From positions 762,889 through 826,888 of the forward strand of contig JACHLF010000001.1 of the NCBI GenBank assembly GCA_014204435.1: DNA of 64,000 bases, in the 5' to 3' direction. Origin of the DNA: Mycobacteroides chelonae (lineage in GTDB: Bacteria > Actinomycetota > Actinomycetes > Mycobacteriales > Mycobacteriaceae). The notes under the pieces are model-generated. The model was not told the DNA's origin. It saw only the letters and a list, made by a program, of their open reading frames with translations, and did not search any database. This document shows positions 33,726-43,449 of the stretch, piece after piece; the first letter of the stretch is position 1, and the number at the start of each line of letters is the position of its first letter. The position numbers and the translations under genes are program-made.

Positions 33726-35860
33726 CCTCTGCGCATGGCTCGGCTCACGGCGAGCTGGACTATCACGCCCTCAACGCCATGCTCAATCTGTATGACGCCG
33801 ACGGCAAGATTCAGTTCGACAAGGATGCGGCGGCGGCGCGGCAGTACTTCCTGCAGCACGTCAACCAGAACACGGTCTTCTTCCACAATCAGGACGAGAA
33901 GCTCGACTACCTGATCGAGAAGGAGTACTACGAGCGCGAGGTGCTCGACCAGTACTCACGCAACTTCGTCAAGAGTCTGCTGGATCGGGCCTACGCCAAG
34001 AAGTTCCGGTTCCCGACGTTCCTCGGCGCATTTAAGTACTACACCTCGTACACGCTGAAGACCTTCGACGGAAAGCGTTACCTGGAGCGCTTCGAGGACC
34101 GCGTCGTCATGGTGGCACTGACGCTGGCCGCCGGCGATCTGCAACTGGCCGAGAAGCTGGTCGACGAGATCATCGACGGTCGTTTCCAGCCGGCCACCCC
34201 AACCTTCCTGAACTCGGGCAAGAAGCAGCGCGGCGAGCCGGTGTCCTGCTTCCTACTGCGCATCGAGGACAACATGGAGTCCATTGGGCGCTCCATCAAC
34301 TCGGCACTGCAGCTGTCCAAGCGCGGTGGCGGTGTCGCCTTGCTGCTCACCAACATTCGTGAGCACGGTGCGCCGATCAAGAACATCGAGAACCAGTCCT
34401 CGGGTGTCATCCCGATCATGAAGCTGCTGGAGGACTCTTTCTCCTACGCCAACCAGCTCGGTGCACGCCAGGGGGCCGGTGCGGTGTACCTGCACGCACA
34501 CCACCCGGACATCTACCGTTTCCTGGACACCAAGCGCGAGAACGCCGACGAGAAGATCCGCATCAAGACCCTCTCGCTGGGTGTGGTGATCCCAGACATC
34601 ACCTTCGAGCTGGCCAAGAAGAACGAGGACATGTACCTGTTCTCGCCGTACGATGTTGAGCGCACCTACGGGGTGCCGTTCGCCGATATCAACGTCACCG
34701 AAAAGTATTACGAGATGGTCGATAACGGCCAGATCCGTAAGACGAAGATCAAGGCGCGCGAGTTCTTCCAGACCCTCGCCGAGCTGCAGTTCGAGTCGGG
34801 CTACCCGTACATCATGTACGAGGACACCGTGAACCGTGCCAACCCCATCGAGGGCAAGATCACGCATTCGAACCTGTGCTCGGAGATCCTGCAGGTGTCG
34901 ACGCCGTCGCTGTTCAACGATGACCTGTCGTACGCCAAGGTGGGCAAGGACATTTCGTGCAACCTCGGCTCGCTGAACATCGCCAAGACGATGGACTCGC
35001 CGGACTTCGCGCAGACCATCGAGGTGTCGATCCGCGCGCTGACCGCGGTGTCGGATCAGACTCACATCTGGTCGGTACCCTCGATTGAACAGGGCAACAA
35101 CGACTCTCACGCCATCGGCGTGGGGCAGATGAACCTGCACGGCTACCTGGCACGTGAGCGGATCTTCTACGGCTCCGAAGAGGGTGTGGATTTCACCAAC
35201 ATCTACTTCTACACGGTGCTCTATCACGCGCTGAAGGCATCGAACCGTATCGCCGTCGAGCGCGGTAAGGCCTTCGGTGGCTTCGAGAAGTCGAAGTATG
35301 CCAGCGGCGAGTTCTTCGACAAGTACACCGAGCAGGTGTGGGAGCCAGCGACCGAGAAGGTGCGCCAGTTGTTCGCCGATGCCGGGATTCGCATTCCGAC
35401 ACAGGATGATTGGCTGCGTTTGAAGGAGTCGGTGCAGCAGCACGGCATCTACAACCAGAACCTGCAGGCGGTGCCGCCGACCGGATCGATCTCCTACATC
35501 AACCACTCGACATCGTCGATTCACCCGGTTGCCTCGAAGATCGAGATCCGCAAGGAAGGCAAGATCGGCCGGGCGTACTACCCAGCGCCGTACCTGACGA
35601 ACGACAACCTGGAGTACTACCAGGACGCGTACGAGATCGGCTACGAGAAGATCATCGACACGTACGCTGCGGCCACTCAGCACGTGGACCAGGGCCTGTC
35701 GCTGACGCTGTTCTTCAAGGACACCGCCAGCACGCGTGACGTCAACAAGGCGCAGATTTACGCGTGGCGCAAGGGAATCAAGACGCTGTACTACATCCGG
35801 CTGCGTCAGATGGCGCTGGAAGGCACCGAGGTCGAGGGCTGCGTTTCCTGCATGCTGTAG
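33692..35860 (+). CDS. nrdE: class Ib ribonucleoside-diphosphate reductase, alpha subunit NrdE
   Basis: A 722-residue large subunit from the GTG at 33692 (GAAGGA just upstream). Catalytic motifs are the first active-site cysteine in [20 protein letters not shown], and the glycyl/thiyl region ASNRIAV with MNLHGYLAR, plus the C-terminal redox pair in GCVSCML that is reduced by NrdH. It makes deoxynucleotides from NDPs together with NrdF. Because it is class Ib, it lacks the long ATP-cone activity domain of NrdA at the N-terminus. The gene is followed at once by a strong intrinsic terminator, so nrdF2 (41573) is a separate transcription unit. It matches M. tuberculosis Rv3051c. Confidence 0.97.
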   Translation: MAPTATTAEPVTSAHGSAHGELDYHALNAMLNLYDADGKIQFDKDAAAARQYFLQHVNQNTVFFHNQDEKLDYLIEKEYYEREVLDQYSRNFVKSLLDRAYAKKFRFPTFLGAFKYYTSYTLKTFDGKRYLERFEDRVVMVALTLAAGDLQLAEKLVDEIIDGRFQPATPTFLNSGKKQRGEPVSCFLLRIEDNMESIGRSINSALQLSKRGGGVALLLTNIREHGAPIKNIENQSSGVIPIMKLLEDSFSYANQLGARQGAGAVYLHAHHPDIYRFLDTKRENADEKIRIKTLSLGVVIPDITFELAKKNEDMYLFSPYDVERTYGVPFADINVTEKYYEMVDNGQIRKTKIKAREFFQTLAELQFESGYPYIMYEDTVNRANPIEGKITHSNLCSEILQVSTPSLFNDDLSYAKVGKDISCNLGSLNIAKTMDSPDFAQTIEVSIRALTAVSDQTHIWSVPSIEQGNNDSHAIGVGQMNLHGYLARERIFYGSEEGVDFTNIYFYTVLYHALKASNRIAVERGKAFGGFEKSKYASGEFFDKYTEQVWEPATEKVRQLFADAGIRIPTQDDWLRLKESVQQHGIYNQNLQAVPPTGSISYINHSTSSIHPVASKIEIRKEGKIGRAYYPAPYLTNDNLEYYQDAYEIGYEKIIDTYAAATQHVDQGLSLTLFFKDTASTRDVNKAQIYAWRKGIKTLYYIRLRQMALEGTEVEGCVSCML

Positions 35861-35874
35861 GGGCATATCTGTTC

Positions 35875-35914
35875 AAAAAGCGGGTCAGGGAAACGCTCCC
35901 TGGCCCGCTTTTTT
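35875..35914 (+). terminator. intrinsic terminator after nrdE
   Basis: A long stem starts AAAAAGCGGGTCAGGGA, has loop AACGC, and closes with TCCCTGGCCCGCTTTTTT, ending in a run of six T. It lies 15 bases after the nrdE stop. It is one of the clearest rho-independent terminators in the window, and the A-run before it makes it work potentially in both directions. Confidence 0.9.
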
Positions 35915-36268
35915 CGGGGCATAGGCCGCAGGCGGCACCGGATGCCTCGATCGGCGCATCCATAGCAGTAGGAGCATGGCAACTTCGGCGGTTGCGGTAC
36001 CGGGCGGTTGCAACGCCGGCATGCCATGCTGTGTTACATGTTTCGACGGAAGATATTCCGCGACCCGCCTGTCGAGCTAACGTCCGCACAGGAGTCCTCG
36101 GCCAGGCGAGTGGCCCGGCGTGCGGCGCGGGAGTCGCGACGGTCACTGCGGACCGCACGCGGGCAGTGCCGGCGTTACCGCGACATCGTTGGGGACGTCT
36201 ACATGGGTTTCTCGATGGTCAGATCGGTAAAGCCGCATCATTCGATGGATACAAGACCTTTCAATTTA
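35915..36268 (+). other. gene-poor region after nrdE
   Basis: About 350 bases with one weak candidate: a small Arg-rich ORF at 36038-36271 beginning MFRRKIFRDPPVELTS. It has no recognised family and lies in GC-rich sequence that turns AT-rich near 36220. I do not call it a gene with confidence. Confidence 0.3.
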
Positions 36269-36278
36269 TGAGGTATAG

Positions 36279-36524
36279 ATCAACTCAATTCACAGGGCAG
36301 ATGCACGCAGGATTGCTGTCGAATTTATAAATTCGGAAAGTCTGGGCGATGTCACGATCGTGGATGACGCGGTCGTAGAAGTTGACAATGCCTGGTATTT
36401 TCCGTACGACGGTACGGACTATCTCGTGAATGGAAATATTTCAGCGGCGCTGGCAGGGAATCTTCCTATCAAAGTTCTGAAAGATGGAACTTTGGTGGGA
36501 TACGAACGTCCGCCGGGATGGTGA
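36279..36524 (+). pseudogene. Imm35-like (YrhB-type) immunity protein, start lost
   Basis: An 81-codon open frame ends at the TGA at 36522-36524. It reads DARRIAVEFINSESLGDVTI, VVEVDNAWYFPYDGTDYLV and SAALAGNLPIKVLKDGTLVG, the signature of the Imm35/YrhB family, which is found next to polymorphic toxins and as orphan immunity genes. No ATG, GTG or TTG begins the frame: a TAG lies at 36276-36278 and the first codons are ATC AAC TCA ATT. The GAGG at 36270-36273 is a ribosome-site remnant. An ATG at 36269 lies in another frame, so a one-base shift or start loss is likely. The DNA is clearly more AT-rich than its surroundings. Confidence 0.6.
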
Positions 36525-36733
36525 CCTGGTGTCTGGCGTCAGGGGAGCAGCTCGAGGCTCGCTGTGCCCCGAAACTGAGTGCTGATCGCGCGTAACGTCG
36601 TCGGGTAAGACTGTGGTCCGCAAGTTGACTCCGATGTCGTCGGGTCCCGCATCACGTTATGGATCAGGGGCACTATGGGCATAAGTTTCCTGTAGTTTTC
36701 ACAACCCTACGGTGTTTCGGTGCTACTCCCGGC
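36525..36733. other. short intergenic gap
   Basis: No gene, palindrome or terminator convincingly visible between the Imm35-like remnant and the DUF5997 gene. Confidence 0.3.
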
Positions 36734-37120
36734 TCACTCCTTGCGGGCCTTGTCCGCATGCAGCGCTTTCAGGCGTCGCTCCTCGCGCAACACGTTCTGA
36801 TAGCTTTCGCGTTCTGCGATCAGCCATTCCGGCTTCTCTTCGAGCAGCCGGTTGATCTGCTCGGTGGTGAGCGCTTCCTCGACGCCGCCCCGGGAGAGAC
36901 CTGAGATCGAGACGCCCAGCTTGGCCGCCACGAGGTTCTTCGGGTGCGGTCCGTTCTTGCGCAGATCCTTGAGCCACTGCGGTGGATCCTCCTGCAACGC
37001 AGCGAGCTCGGCACGGGTGATCGCGTTCTCCTGGAACTCCGCAGGCGTCGCTTGCAGGTACACGTCCAGCTTCTTGGCCGCCGTAGCGGGTTTCATGGAC
37101 TGCGCGTTCGGCCTGCTCAT
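36734..37120 (-). CDS. DUF5997 family protein
   Basis: A 128-residue basic protein from the ATG at 37120, reading MKPATAAKKLDVYLQATPAE, AALQEDPPQWLKDLRKNGP, then HPKNLVAAKLGVSISGLSRG and TTEQINRLLEEKPEWLI. This is the DUF5997 family of actinobacteria. The middle segment (LVAAKLGVSISGLSRGGV) looks like a helix-turn-helix, so DNA binding is possible. Function is not established. It is divergent from an HTH-less LysR-type protein 28 bp away, a pairing that recurs in actinobacteria and may mean that the two act together as a split regulator. That is inference. Confidence 0.8.
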   Translation of the reverse strand: MSRPNAQSMKPATAAKKLDVYLQATPAEFQENAITRAELAALQEDPPQWLKDLRKNGPHPKNLVAAKLGVSISGLSRGGVEEALTTEQINRLLEEKPEWLIAERESYQNVLREERRLKALHADKARKE

Positions 37121-37148
37121 GGCATCAGCGTATCGGTAGCCTGAGGCA

Positions 37149-37862
37149 GTGACCGCGCTCAGCCTCACCCTCGGATACGTCCCCGGCGGGACACCCGCGA
37201 AGTGGGCCCGGATCTGGGCCGAGCGTCATCGCGAGGTCCCGTTGCACTTGCACGCTGTCACGGCGGCAGATGCAGCCGCAGCAGTGCGGGCGGGCACCGT
37301 TGACGTGGCGTTTCTTCGGCTGCCGGCCGACACATCGGGGCTGGCCGTCATTGCTCTCTATGAGGAGACAACGGTGGCCGTGGTGCCTATCGATCACTTC
37401 CTCAGCGCTGTCGACGTGATCACGGCCGCGGACCTCGACGACGAGCCGGTGCTGCTCCCGCTTGATGACGTCCTCGCCTGGGCCGAGGCTCCCGGCGTTC
37501 CGGTCGATTACCAGCCCGAGACCACGGAGGACGCAATAGAACTCGTCGCCGCGGGGATGGGTGCGCTCATCGTTCCGCAGTCACTGGCTCGGCTGTACCA
37601 CCGCAAGGACCTCACCTATCGCCCGATCACCGATGCGCCCACATGCCCGGTGGTACTGGCTTTCCCGGAGGGACAACAGCCCGAACTGGTCGAGGAGTTC
37701 ATCGGGATTGTGCGGGGACGCAAACCCGATTCCTCGCGGGGGCGCGCCGAGTCGGCCCCGAAGCGCACCGCGCGAGAAAAAACCCTCGCGAAGCAGGCCG
37801 CCCGCGCCGCGGCGGGCAAGGTCGCGCGAGACCCGGGCCGACCAAAGCGTGGTCGACGCTGA
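37149..37862 (+). CDS. LysR-type substrate-binding domain protein without HTH
   Basis: A 237-residue protein whose first 195 residues form a type 2 periplasmic-binding-like LysR effector domain (LTLGYVPGGTPAKWARIW, AAVRAGTVDVAFLRLP, TTVAVVPIDHFLS, ELVAAGMGALIVPQS). It has no winged-helix N-terminus, which a LysR regulator should have. The C-terminal 45 residues are strongly basic (KRTAREKTLAKQAARAAAGK and DPGRPKRGRR) and could bind DNA or RNA. The divergent DUF5997 gene may provide a DNA-binding partner. The start at GTG 37149 leaves no room for an HTH before the neighbouring gene. It probably senses a small ligand in the cytoplasm. Confidence 0.82.
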   Translation: MTALSLTLGYVPGGTPAKWARIWAERHREVPLHLHAVTAADAAAAVRAGTVDVAFLRLPADTSGLAVIALYEETTVAVVPIDHFLSAVDVITAADLDDEPVLLPLDDVLAWAEAPGVPVDYQPETTEDAIELVAAGMGALIVPQSLARLYHRKDLTYRPITDAPTCPVVLAFPEGQQPELVEEFIGIVRGRKPDSSRGRAESAPKRTAREKTLAKQAARAAAGKVARDPGRPKRGRR

Positions 37863-37910
37863 GCCCGAAATCGTCGCGAGATTCAGTCTCGTCAGTGATC
37901 TAATGACCGC

Positions 37911-38648
37911 GTGACCCCCGACGAATGGTTGGAAGCACTGCGCAAGGGGATCGCGGCCGTCGTCGCGACCCCGCCCGAGTCTCTTGATCGGGACGTGCCG
38001 TCGTGCCCGGGCTGGACCGCCCGCGACCTGGTAGCCCATCTCGGCGGCGTGCACCGATGGGCAGTGGGAGTCGTTGTCGGTCAAAAGGTTCCATACCAGG
38101 ATGTCGACGCTGAGGCTCCGGCAGACCAGGCCGTCCTGGGTTGGTATTCGGGCTACGCCGACAATCTGGTCGAGACACTGACCTCGACGGACCTTGACGC
38201 ACCCACGAAGTCGCCGTTCGGCGAGCGGCCGGTGCGGTTCTGGTACCGGCGGCAGGCAAACGAGGTGGCGGTGCACCGTTGGGACATCGAGCACGCGTAT
38301 CGCCGGTGGGATGCCGAACCCATCGATACTGCTCTGGCAGCCGACGGCATCGGCGAGTGGTCCGAGCTCTTCACACCCCGGCGTATCGGTCGCGACGGCG
38401 GCACCCCAGAAGATCTGCAGGGCGCGCGAGTATTACTGAACGCCAACGATGGAGGTGGCGCCTGGCTGCTGCGGGCGGACGCGGACAGCATCGGCATCGT
38501 GGACGACGACGCCACTCCAGACGCCACCATCACGGCGTCGACATCCGATCTGCTGCTGGCGCTCTGGCATCGGGTTCCTTTGTCGCGCTTGACGGTCGAC
38601 GGGGATGCCGCCCGCGTCGAGCGAGTACTGGATCTAGTTCGGATCTAG
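37911..38648 (+). CDS. maleylpyruvate isomerase-like (mycothiol-dependent, DinB-fold) protein
   Basis: A 245-residue protein of the TIGR03083 family. It has the N-terminal LDRDVPSCPGWTARDLVAHLGGVHRW with the metal-ligand histidine, HRWDIEHA in the middle, and a C-terminal SCP2-like region (ITASTSDLLLALWHR). In mycothiol-dependent maleylpyruvate isomerase the first domain is a DinB four-helix bundle binding zinc with mycothiol as cofactor. Most mycobacterial paralogues have no known substrate, and S-transferase or detoxification roles are suspected. It starts at GTG 37911, 48 bases after the LysR-type gene, and overlaps the convergent DUF1275 gene by 15 bases. Confidence 0.87.
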   Translation: MTPDEWLEALRKGIAAVVATPPESLDRDVPSCPGWTARDLVAHLGGVHRWAVGVVVGQKVPYQDVDAEAPADQAVLGWYSGYADNLVETLTSTDLDAPTKSPFGERPVRFWYRRQANEVAVHRWDIEHAYRRWDAEPIDTALAADGIGEWSELFTPRRIGRDGGTPEDLQGARVLLNANDGGGAWLLRADADSIGIVDDDATPDATITASTSDLLLALWHRVPLSRLTVDGDAARVERVLDLVRI

Positions 38649-39302
38649 TGCGGGCCGGGTGCGGCTAGACCTGCGCGCCAGCCACGTGGTGACCGTGGCG
38701 ATTACCAGCAGCGCCAGTCCGACCCACAGCGCGTCCAGCCCGATGTGGTGATACGTCACGGCGCCCAGCACCGCGCCGACCGTCAGGCCCGCCCACAGGG
38801 TCACGTAGCGCAGCCACACCCATGTGGGGCCGCCGAAGAACGCGTCGACGAGCCGTTGACCGGCCTTGACGACCGTGCCGGTGATGTAGGTGAGGCCGAC
38901 CTGCACCTCACCCGAGCGCTGGAAGACCGAGTTCATCGAACCCATCGCCAACGCTGTGACGAGTAGCGCCGCCACCCCCGCGCCCAACTCCTGGGTGACC
39001 GCCGCTACGGCAACAGTTGTCGAGGAGACGGCCAGCACTGCCACGCGCTCATGTTCACCGCTGATACGTGAGGCGATCGCACCGACCAACACGCCGATGA
39101 AGAACATGCCGATCAAACCGGCTGCTTTGTAGGCGGATTCCCAGTTCTGGGTGGCCGTCGCCGCCGCCATTCTGGTCGTGTTGCCGCTCATGAAGGACAG
39201 GAAGTACCCACCCAGGTGGACGAATCCGATCGCGTCGAGAAACCCTGCGGCCGTGGACAGCCCGGTGGCAAGCACCATTTCCCGCCGCCGGATCGACCAC
39301 AC
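38634..39302 (-). CDS. DUF1275 (YoaK-like) membrane protein
   Basis: A 222-residue protein with about six hydrophobic segments: TGLSTAAGFLDAIGFVHLGG near the N-terminus, then FMSGNTTRMA, GMFFIGVLVGAIAS, AVAAVTQELGAGVAALLVTALAMG, YVTLWAGLTVGAVLGAV and LDALWVGLALLVIATV. The F-(M/L)-SGNT motif after the first helix is diagnostic for DUF1275. Members are multi-pass inner-membrane proteins of unknown function. GTG 39302 is the longest start; ATG 39278 is possible. It begins 6 bases after the stop of the geranylgeranyl reductase-like gene, so the two are co-transcribed. Confidence 0.87.
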   Translation of the reverse strand: MWSIRRREMVLATGLSTAAGFLDAIGFVHLGGYFLSFMSGNTTRMAAATATQNWESAYKAAGLIGMFFIGVLVGAIASRISGEHERVAVLAVSSTTVAVAAVTQELGAGVAALLVTALAMGSMNSVFQRSGEVQVGLTYITGTVVKAGQRLVDAFFGGPTWVWLRYVTLWAGLTVGAVLGAVTYHHIGLDALWVGLALLVIATVTTWLARRSSRTRPALDPN

Positions 39303-39308
39303 CGTGGA

Positions 39309-40502
39309 TCAGTGCTTGTGGCCGGGGCCCTGAGCCCGCTTGTACAAGGCCTTGAGCATGTTGTCGCGGAAGGTGGCGTTGTCCAGCAGCTTGATGCCCT
39401 TGTCGCACAGCCACGGGTTGCCCAGCGCGCGGTGCATGATGCGGCCGCGGCGGTACTCCTGGCCCCAGGCGTCGTTCATGCGCTGCTCGTAGTTGGTGAA
39501 GTCCTGCGGTCCGGCGTTCTGCAACGCCGCGACTGCGCATTCGCCTGCGGCCAAACCGGATTCGAGCGCCTTGGAAATGCCGGCGCCACTGACCGGCTTA
39601 CCGGCGCCCAACGCGTCACCGGCGAACAGCACACCGGGGCGCCAGGGCGGCCACGCGGTGAATCCCATCGGTAGCCGCCAGGCGCGCACTCCCTTGTTCT
39701 TGCGCAGTTCGGCAAGATCGGGCAGCTCCCACTCGCGGGGCAGCTTTTTCATGTAGGTGTCCAGCACCTGCGCGGCGTTGACGTCCTGCCACTTCTTGTA
39801 GCTGTTGACGTAGCCGATGCCGACGTTGATCCGCCCCGCGCCGAGCGGGAAGACCCATCCGTATCCGATCAGCGCGTCGTTCTCGTGGCGCAGCCGCAGA
39901 TCGATGTCGAGCATGTTCGAGTCTTCGCGATTGGCCTCCATCTCGGCCCGGATCGCAATCGCGGTGTACCCCTTGACCTGCGAATCGAGGTTCATCGCGC
40001 GCTTGATGGGGGAGTAGGCGCCGTCGGCGACGATCACCGCGTCAGCCGAGATGGTCTCGCGGGACCCGTTGGAGGTCTTGACTTCGATGCCCTTGACCAC
40101 GTTGCCGTCGCCGATGGGTGCCACCGCCTCGGTGGACTGACGCACCTCGACGCCTGCGGACTCGGCGTGCTTGAGCAGCAGGGTGTCCAGCTCGGGGCGG
40201 CGCACCACATGTCCGTGATCGGGCATGCCAGGACGCTTGGGGAAGGTGAGCTCCCAGAGACTGCCGCTGTCGACGCGCACCCCGTCGACCCGGTGGAACT
40301 GTGCGACCTCGTTGGCCAGACCCATCTTTTGCAGGTAGCTCACCGCGCGGGCAGTCAGCCCGTCACCGCAGGGCTTGTCCCGGGGAAATTCGGCCTTGTC
40401 GACGAGGACCACGCGGGCACCTGTGCGGGCGGCCTGCCAGGCCGCAGATGACCCGGCCGGGCCCCCGCCGACTACCGCGATGTCGTAGTGGTTCTCGCTC
40501 AC
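39309..40502 (-). CDS. geranylgeranyl reductase family FAD-dependent oxidoreductase
   Basis: A 397-residue FAD enzyme. It has the dinucleotide motif VVGGGPAGSSAAWQAAR at the N-terminus, FPRDKPCGDGLTARAV, the second FAD motif DAVIVADGAYSPIKR, and GDALGAGKPVSGAGI near the C-terminal third. These place it in the GGR family, which includes archaeal lipid and plant chlorophyll-chain reductases and mycobacterial MenJ (Rv0561c), which saturates a double bond of menaquinone. It is similar in size to MenJ but differs clearly in the C-terminal half, so it may reduce another isoprenoid. It lies between an SDR and a DUF1275 membrane protein in one operon. Confidence 0.87.
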   Translation of the reverse strand: MSENHYDIAVVGGGPAGSSAAWQAARTGARVVLVDKAEFPRDKPCGDGLTARAVSYLQKMGLANEVAQFHRVDGVRVDSGSLWELTFPKRPGMPDHGHVVRRPELDTLLLKHAESAGVEVRQSTEAVAPIGDGNVVKGIEVKTSNGSRETISADAVIVADGAYSPIKRAMNLDSQVKGYTAIAIRAEMEANREDSNMLDIDLRLRHENDALIGYGWVFPLGAGRINVGIGYVNSYKKWQDVNAAQVLDTYMKKLPREWELPDLAELRKNKGVRAWRLPMGFTAWPPWRPGVLFAGDALGAGKPVSGAGISKALESGLAAGECAVAALQNAGPQDFTNYEQRMNDAWGQEYRRGRIMHRALGNPWLCDKGIKLLDNATFRDNMLKALYKRAQGPGHKH

Positions 40503-40531
40503 GTATCAAATAATAGGGGCCGCGAGGGCTT

Positions 40532-41398
40532 CTATTCGCCGTCGGGCTTGGTCACGCCCAGGCTCGAGCCGGCGCGGTTCTCGTAGGCGGTGCGTGCACT
40601 GGTGTCGAAATCGAGGAAGACGCGATCGGTACCGGTCTTCTTGCTCATGAACCGGCGGATTCCCGTCGGCAGTGAATTGACGATGGTGGTGACCGCACCG
40701 AGCGGCTTCGGCACGGTCAGCTGGACGCGCGGCTTTTCGATGATGCGCACCACCGCGTCGGCGATGTCCTCGGGTTCGACAGGCTTTTGTGCACCGGTGG
40801 AATCGGTGCCGGAGATCAGCTCGGTGTTGGTGAACGTCGGTAGCACGGCGCTGACCTGGACTCCCTGCGGAGCGAACTCGTCGCTCAGGGCGCGGGAGAG
40901 GCCCACTACCCCGAACTTCGACGCGTTGTAGACGGCCAGTCCGGGCACTGCCATCAGGCCGGCGACCGAGGCGATGTTGACCACCTGTCCACTGCGGCGG
41001 GCCACCATCTCCGGCAGCGCCAGCCGACAGCCGTTGATCACGCCGTACAGGTTGACCTCCAGCATCGAACGGATGGCGCCATCGCTCGTCGACAGGAATG
41101 GGCCGATCGGCATGACGCCGGCGTTGTTGACGAGCACGTCGACGGGCCCGCCGGCACTGGCGGCCTCGAGGAATCGCTTGAAGGAGCTCGGATCGGTGAC
41201 GTCCACGGGGTGCGCGTCGACGTTGCCCTCTTCCTTGAGGCCCTCGACGGCTGCACTGAGTGCCTCGACATCACGGTCGCCGATCACCACCCGGGCGCCG
41301 CGCCGCAAGAGAGCGGTGGCGGTGGCGTAGCCGATGCCGCGCGCTGCACCGGTGATGGCGATAGTTTTCCCGTGGATATTGTCCCTGGATGAACCCAT
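40532..41398 (-). CDS. short-chain dehydrogenase/reductase
   Basis: A 288-residue SDR from the ATG at 41398; the frame extends further upstream across regulatory DNA. Motifs are TGAARGIGYATA (about residues 16-27), LVNNAGVMPIG, the serine in NIASVAGL, and YNASKFG as Tyr-x3-Lys. After the SDR core it carries the same type of tail seen in the SDR at 3992 (FTNTELISGT, then VPKPLGAVTTIVNSLP). It is the first gene of a probable operon with the geranylgeranyl reductase-like and DUF1275 genes (29 and 6 bp gaps). A palindrome lies about 10 bases before the start, suggesting repression by a TetR-type protein. Confidence 0.88.
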   Translation of the reverse strand: MGSSRDNIHGKTIAITGAARGIGYATATALLRRGARVVIGDRDVEALSAAVEGLKEEGNVDAHPVDVTDPSSFKRFLEAASAGGPVDVLVNNAGVMPIGPFLSTSDGAIRSMLEVNLYGVINGCRLALPEMVARRSGQVVNIASVAGLMAVPGLAVYNASKFGVVGLSRALSDEFAPQGVQVSAVLPTFTNTELISGTDSTGAQKPVEPEDIADAVVRIIEKPRVQLTVPKPLGAVTTIVNSLPTGIRRFMSKKTGTDRVFLDFDTSARTAYENRAGSSLGVTKPDGE

Positions 41399-41406
41399 GA
41401 CCACAG

Positions 41407-41424
41407 ACTTTACACATGTCAAGT
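41407..41424. promoter_or_regulatory. inverted repeat ACTTTACA-CA-TGTCAAGT
   Basis: Eight-base arms with one mismatch, directly before the SDR start at 41398. The right arm TGTCAAGTT is shared with the elements near 19100 and 27213. Confidence 0.5.
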
Positions 41425-41467
41425 TTGCGCCACTAGGGATTCTGCCGAAGGAGTTCGACACGCTTAA

Positions 41468-41483
41468 CCACAACACGTTGTGT
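41468..41483 (-). promoter_or_regulatory. NrdR-like box 1 upstream of nrdF2
   Basis: On the minus strand this reads ACACAACGTGTTGTGG, identical at 12 of 16 positions to the box before nrdH. Its centre is 32 bases from that of the second candidate box, the usual three-turn spacing of NrdR sites. Confidence 0.55.
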
Positions 41484-41499
41484 TGCGCCGCGATGTCGG

Positions 41500-42547
<1,048 letters not shown>

Positions 42548-42562
42548 TTCAGCCTCGCCAGA

Positions 42563-42610
42563 AGACGTAAAAGCCCCCATGCGCTCGGCGTGTTGGGGGC
42601 GTTTGCGTCT
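42563..42610 (+). terminator. intrinsic terminator after nrdF2
   Basis: Outer stem AGACG/CGTCT (42563-42567 and 42606-42610) and inner GC stem AGCCCCCA against TGGGGGC around a central GCGC/TCG/GCGT loop. A short T-run lies on the 3' side of the inner stem. A strong hairpin 16 bases after the nrdF2 stop. Confidence 0.8.
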
Positions 42611-42692
42611 GTTGGCCCAGGACAAATGAACGGCCGGTGAACTGTACTGATGTCACCTCGCGCTGTGAACCTGCTGCGGGGACACTATTACC

Positions 42693-43022
42693 GTGACGAG
42701 CACATCGATTATCGGTTCGATCCTGTCCTGGCTGTCGGCCGGATACCCGCAGGGCGTACCTCCCACGGATCGGTTCCCCCTGTTGGCGCTGCTGCGCCGC
42801 ACCCTGACCGAGGAGCAGGTGCAGGAAGTGGTCGCCAAACTGACCGACCCCGAGTCGTCCGCGCAGATCGACGGCGTGGTGAGCAAGGACGAGATCGAGA
42901 AGTTCATCGCGGACGTGACGAAGGATGAGCCAACCGCTCAAGACATTTCGCGTGTGGCCTCGCGACTCGCGGCCGGTGGCTGGCCGCTCGCCGGTGTGGA
43001 CTCCACCGCGCTGAACGCCTAA
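42693..43022 (+). CDS. DUF3349 family protein (Rv3046c-like)
   Basis: A 109-residue protein reading ILSWLSAGYPQGVPPTDRFP, LLALLRRTLTEEQVQEVVAKL and ending DISRVASRLAAGGWPLAG, which is the complete DUF3349 pattern. Family members are small helical actinobacterial proteins of unknown function, and M. tuberculosis Rv3046c occupies the same place between nrdF2 and adhC. GTG 42693 is taken as start; no clear ribosome site is present, so it may be leaderless. A structural or protein-binding role is possible but not shown. Confidence 0.87.
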   Translation: MTSTSIIGSILSWLSAGYPQGVPPTDRFPLLALLRRTLTEEQVQEVVAKLTDPESSAQIDGVVSKDEIEKFIADVTKDEPTAQDISRVASRLAAGGWPLAGVDSTALNA

Positions 43023-43449
43023 CTAGAACGCCCAGTTGCGTTCTGGGCTCAGCGCAAGTCCGTGTGCGCCGCGGGCATCGTCAACCAAACAGGCGGTCTT
43101 CTTGGGTTCTGGAGTGGCACAGGTCAATACGGTCTGTGCTGCCGTCGTCACTATGGACGGGGGCGGGAATCCGCACCTGGTGATTGCCCGGTAGCACCGG
43201 AACGTTGGCCAGATCGGCGGTGCCCTGTGATTCGCCCACCGTTGCTGGGCTGCCGTTGTTCCGCGCGTAAGCACCCAGATCCAGTTGCGCGGCCCCGGCG
43301 CCCTTGGGCCCCACGCAGGTCCACTGAAAATACGGGTTGTACCCGGCATGCACGGAATCTACCGCCCGCGGATCGGTGCCGGTGCGGTGGATCCGGACGA
43401 CGATGGCACGGTGGATGGCCGATCGATGATGGGCGACAGTGGCCCACCG
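43023..43449 (-). pseudogene. decayed gene of unknown family
   Basis: A reading frame on the minus strand, without a plausible start, contains VDSVHAGYNPYFQWTCVGPK, LDLGAYARNNGSPATVG and VPVLPGNHQVRIPAPV before the C-terminal part changes frame (TKKTACLVDDARG-like sequence up to LSPERNWAF* at 43023). It looks like the C-terminal portion of a secreted or cell-surface protein with one frameshift. I cannot name it. It abuts the DUF3349 stop and the luciferase-like pseudogene. Confidence 0.4.

Noticed and set aside
34253..35866. 537-residue open frame antisense to nrdE
   Set aside because: Shadow of the nrdE frame; composition dominated by Leu, Val, Arg and Asp with no motifs.
36038..36271. Arg-rich ORF after nrdE
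   Set aside because: No family, no good ribosome site and composition typical of a chance frame.
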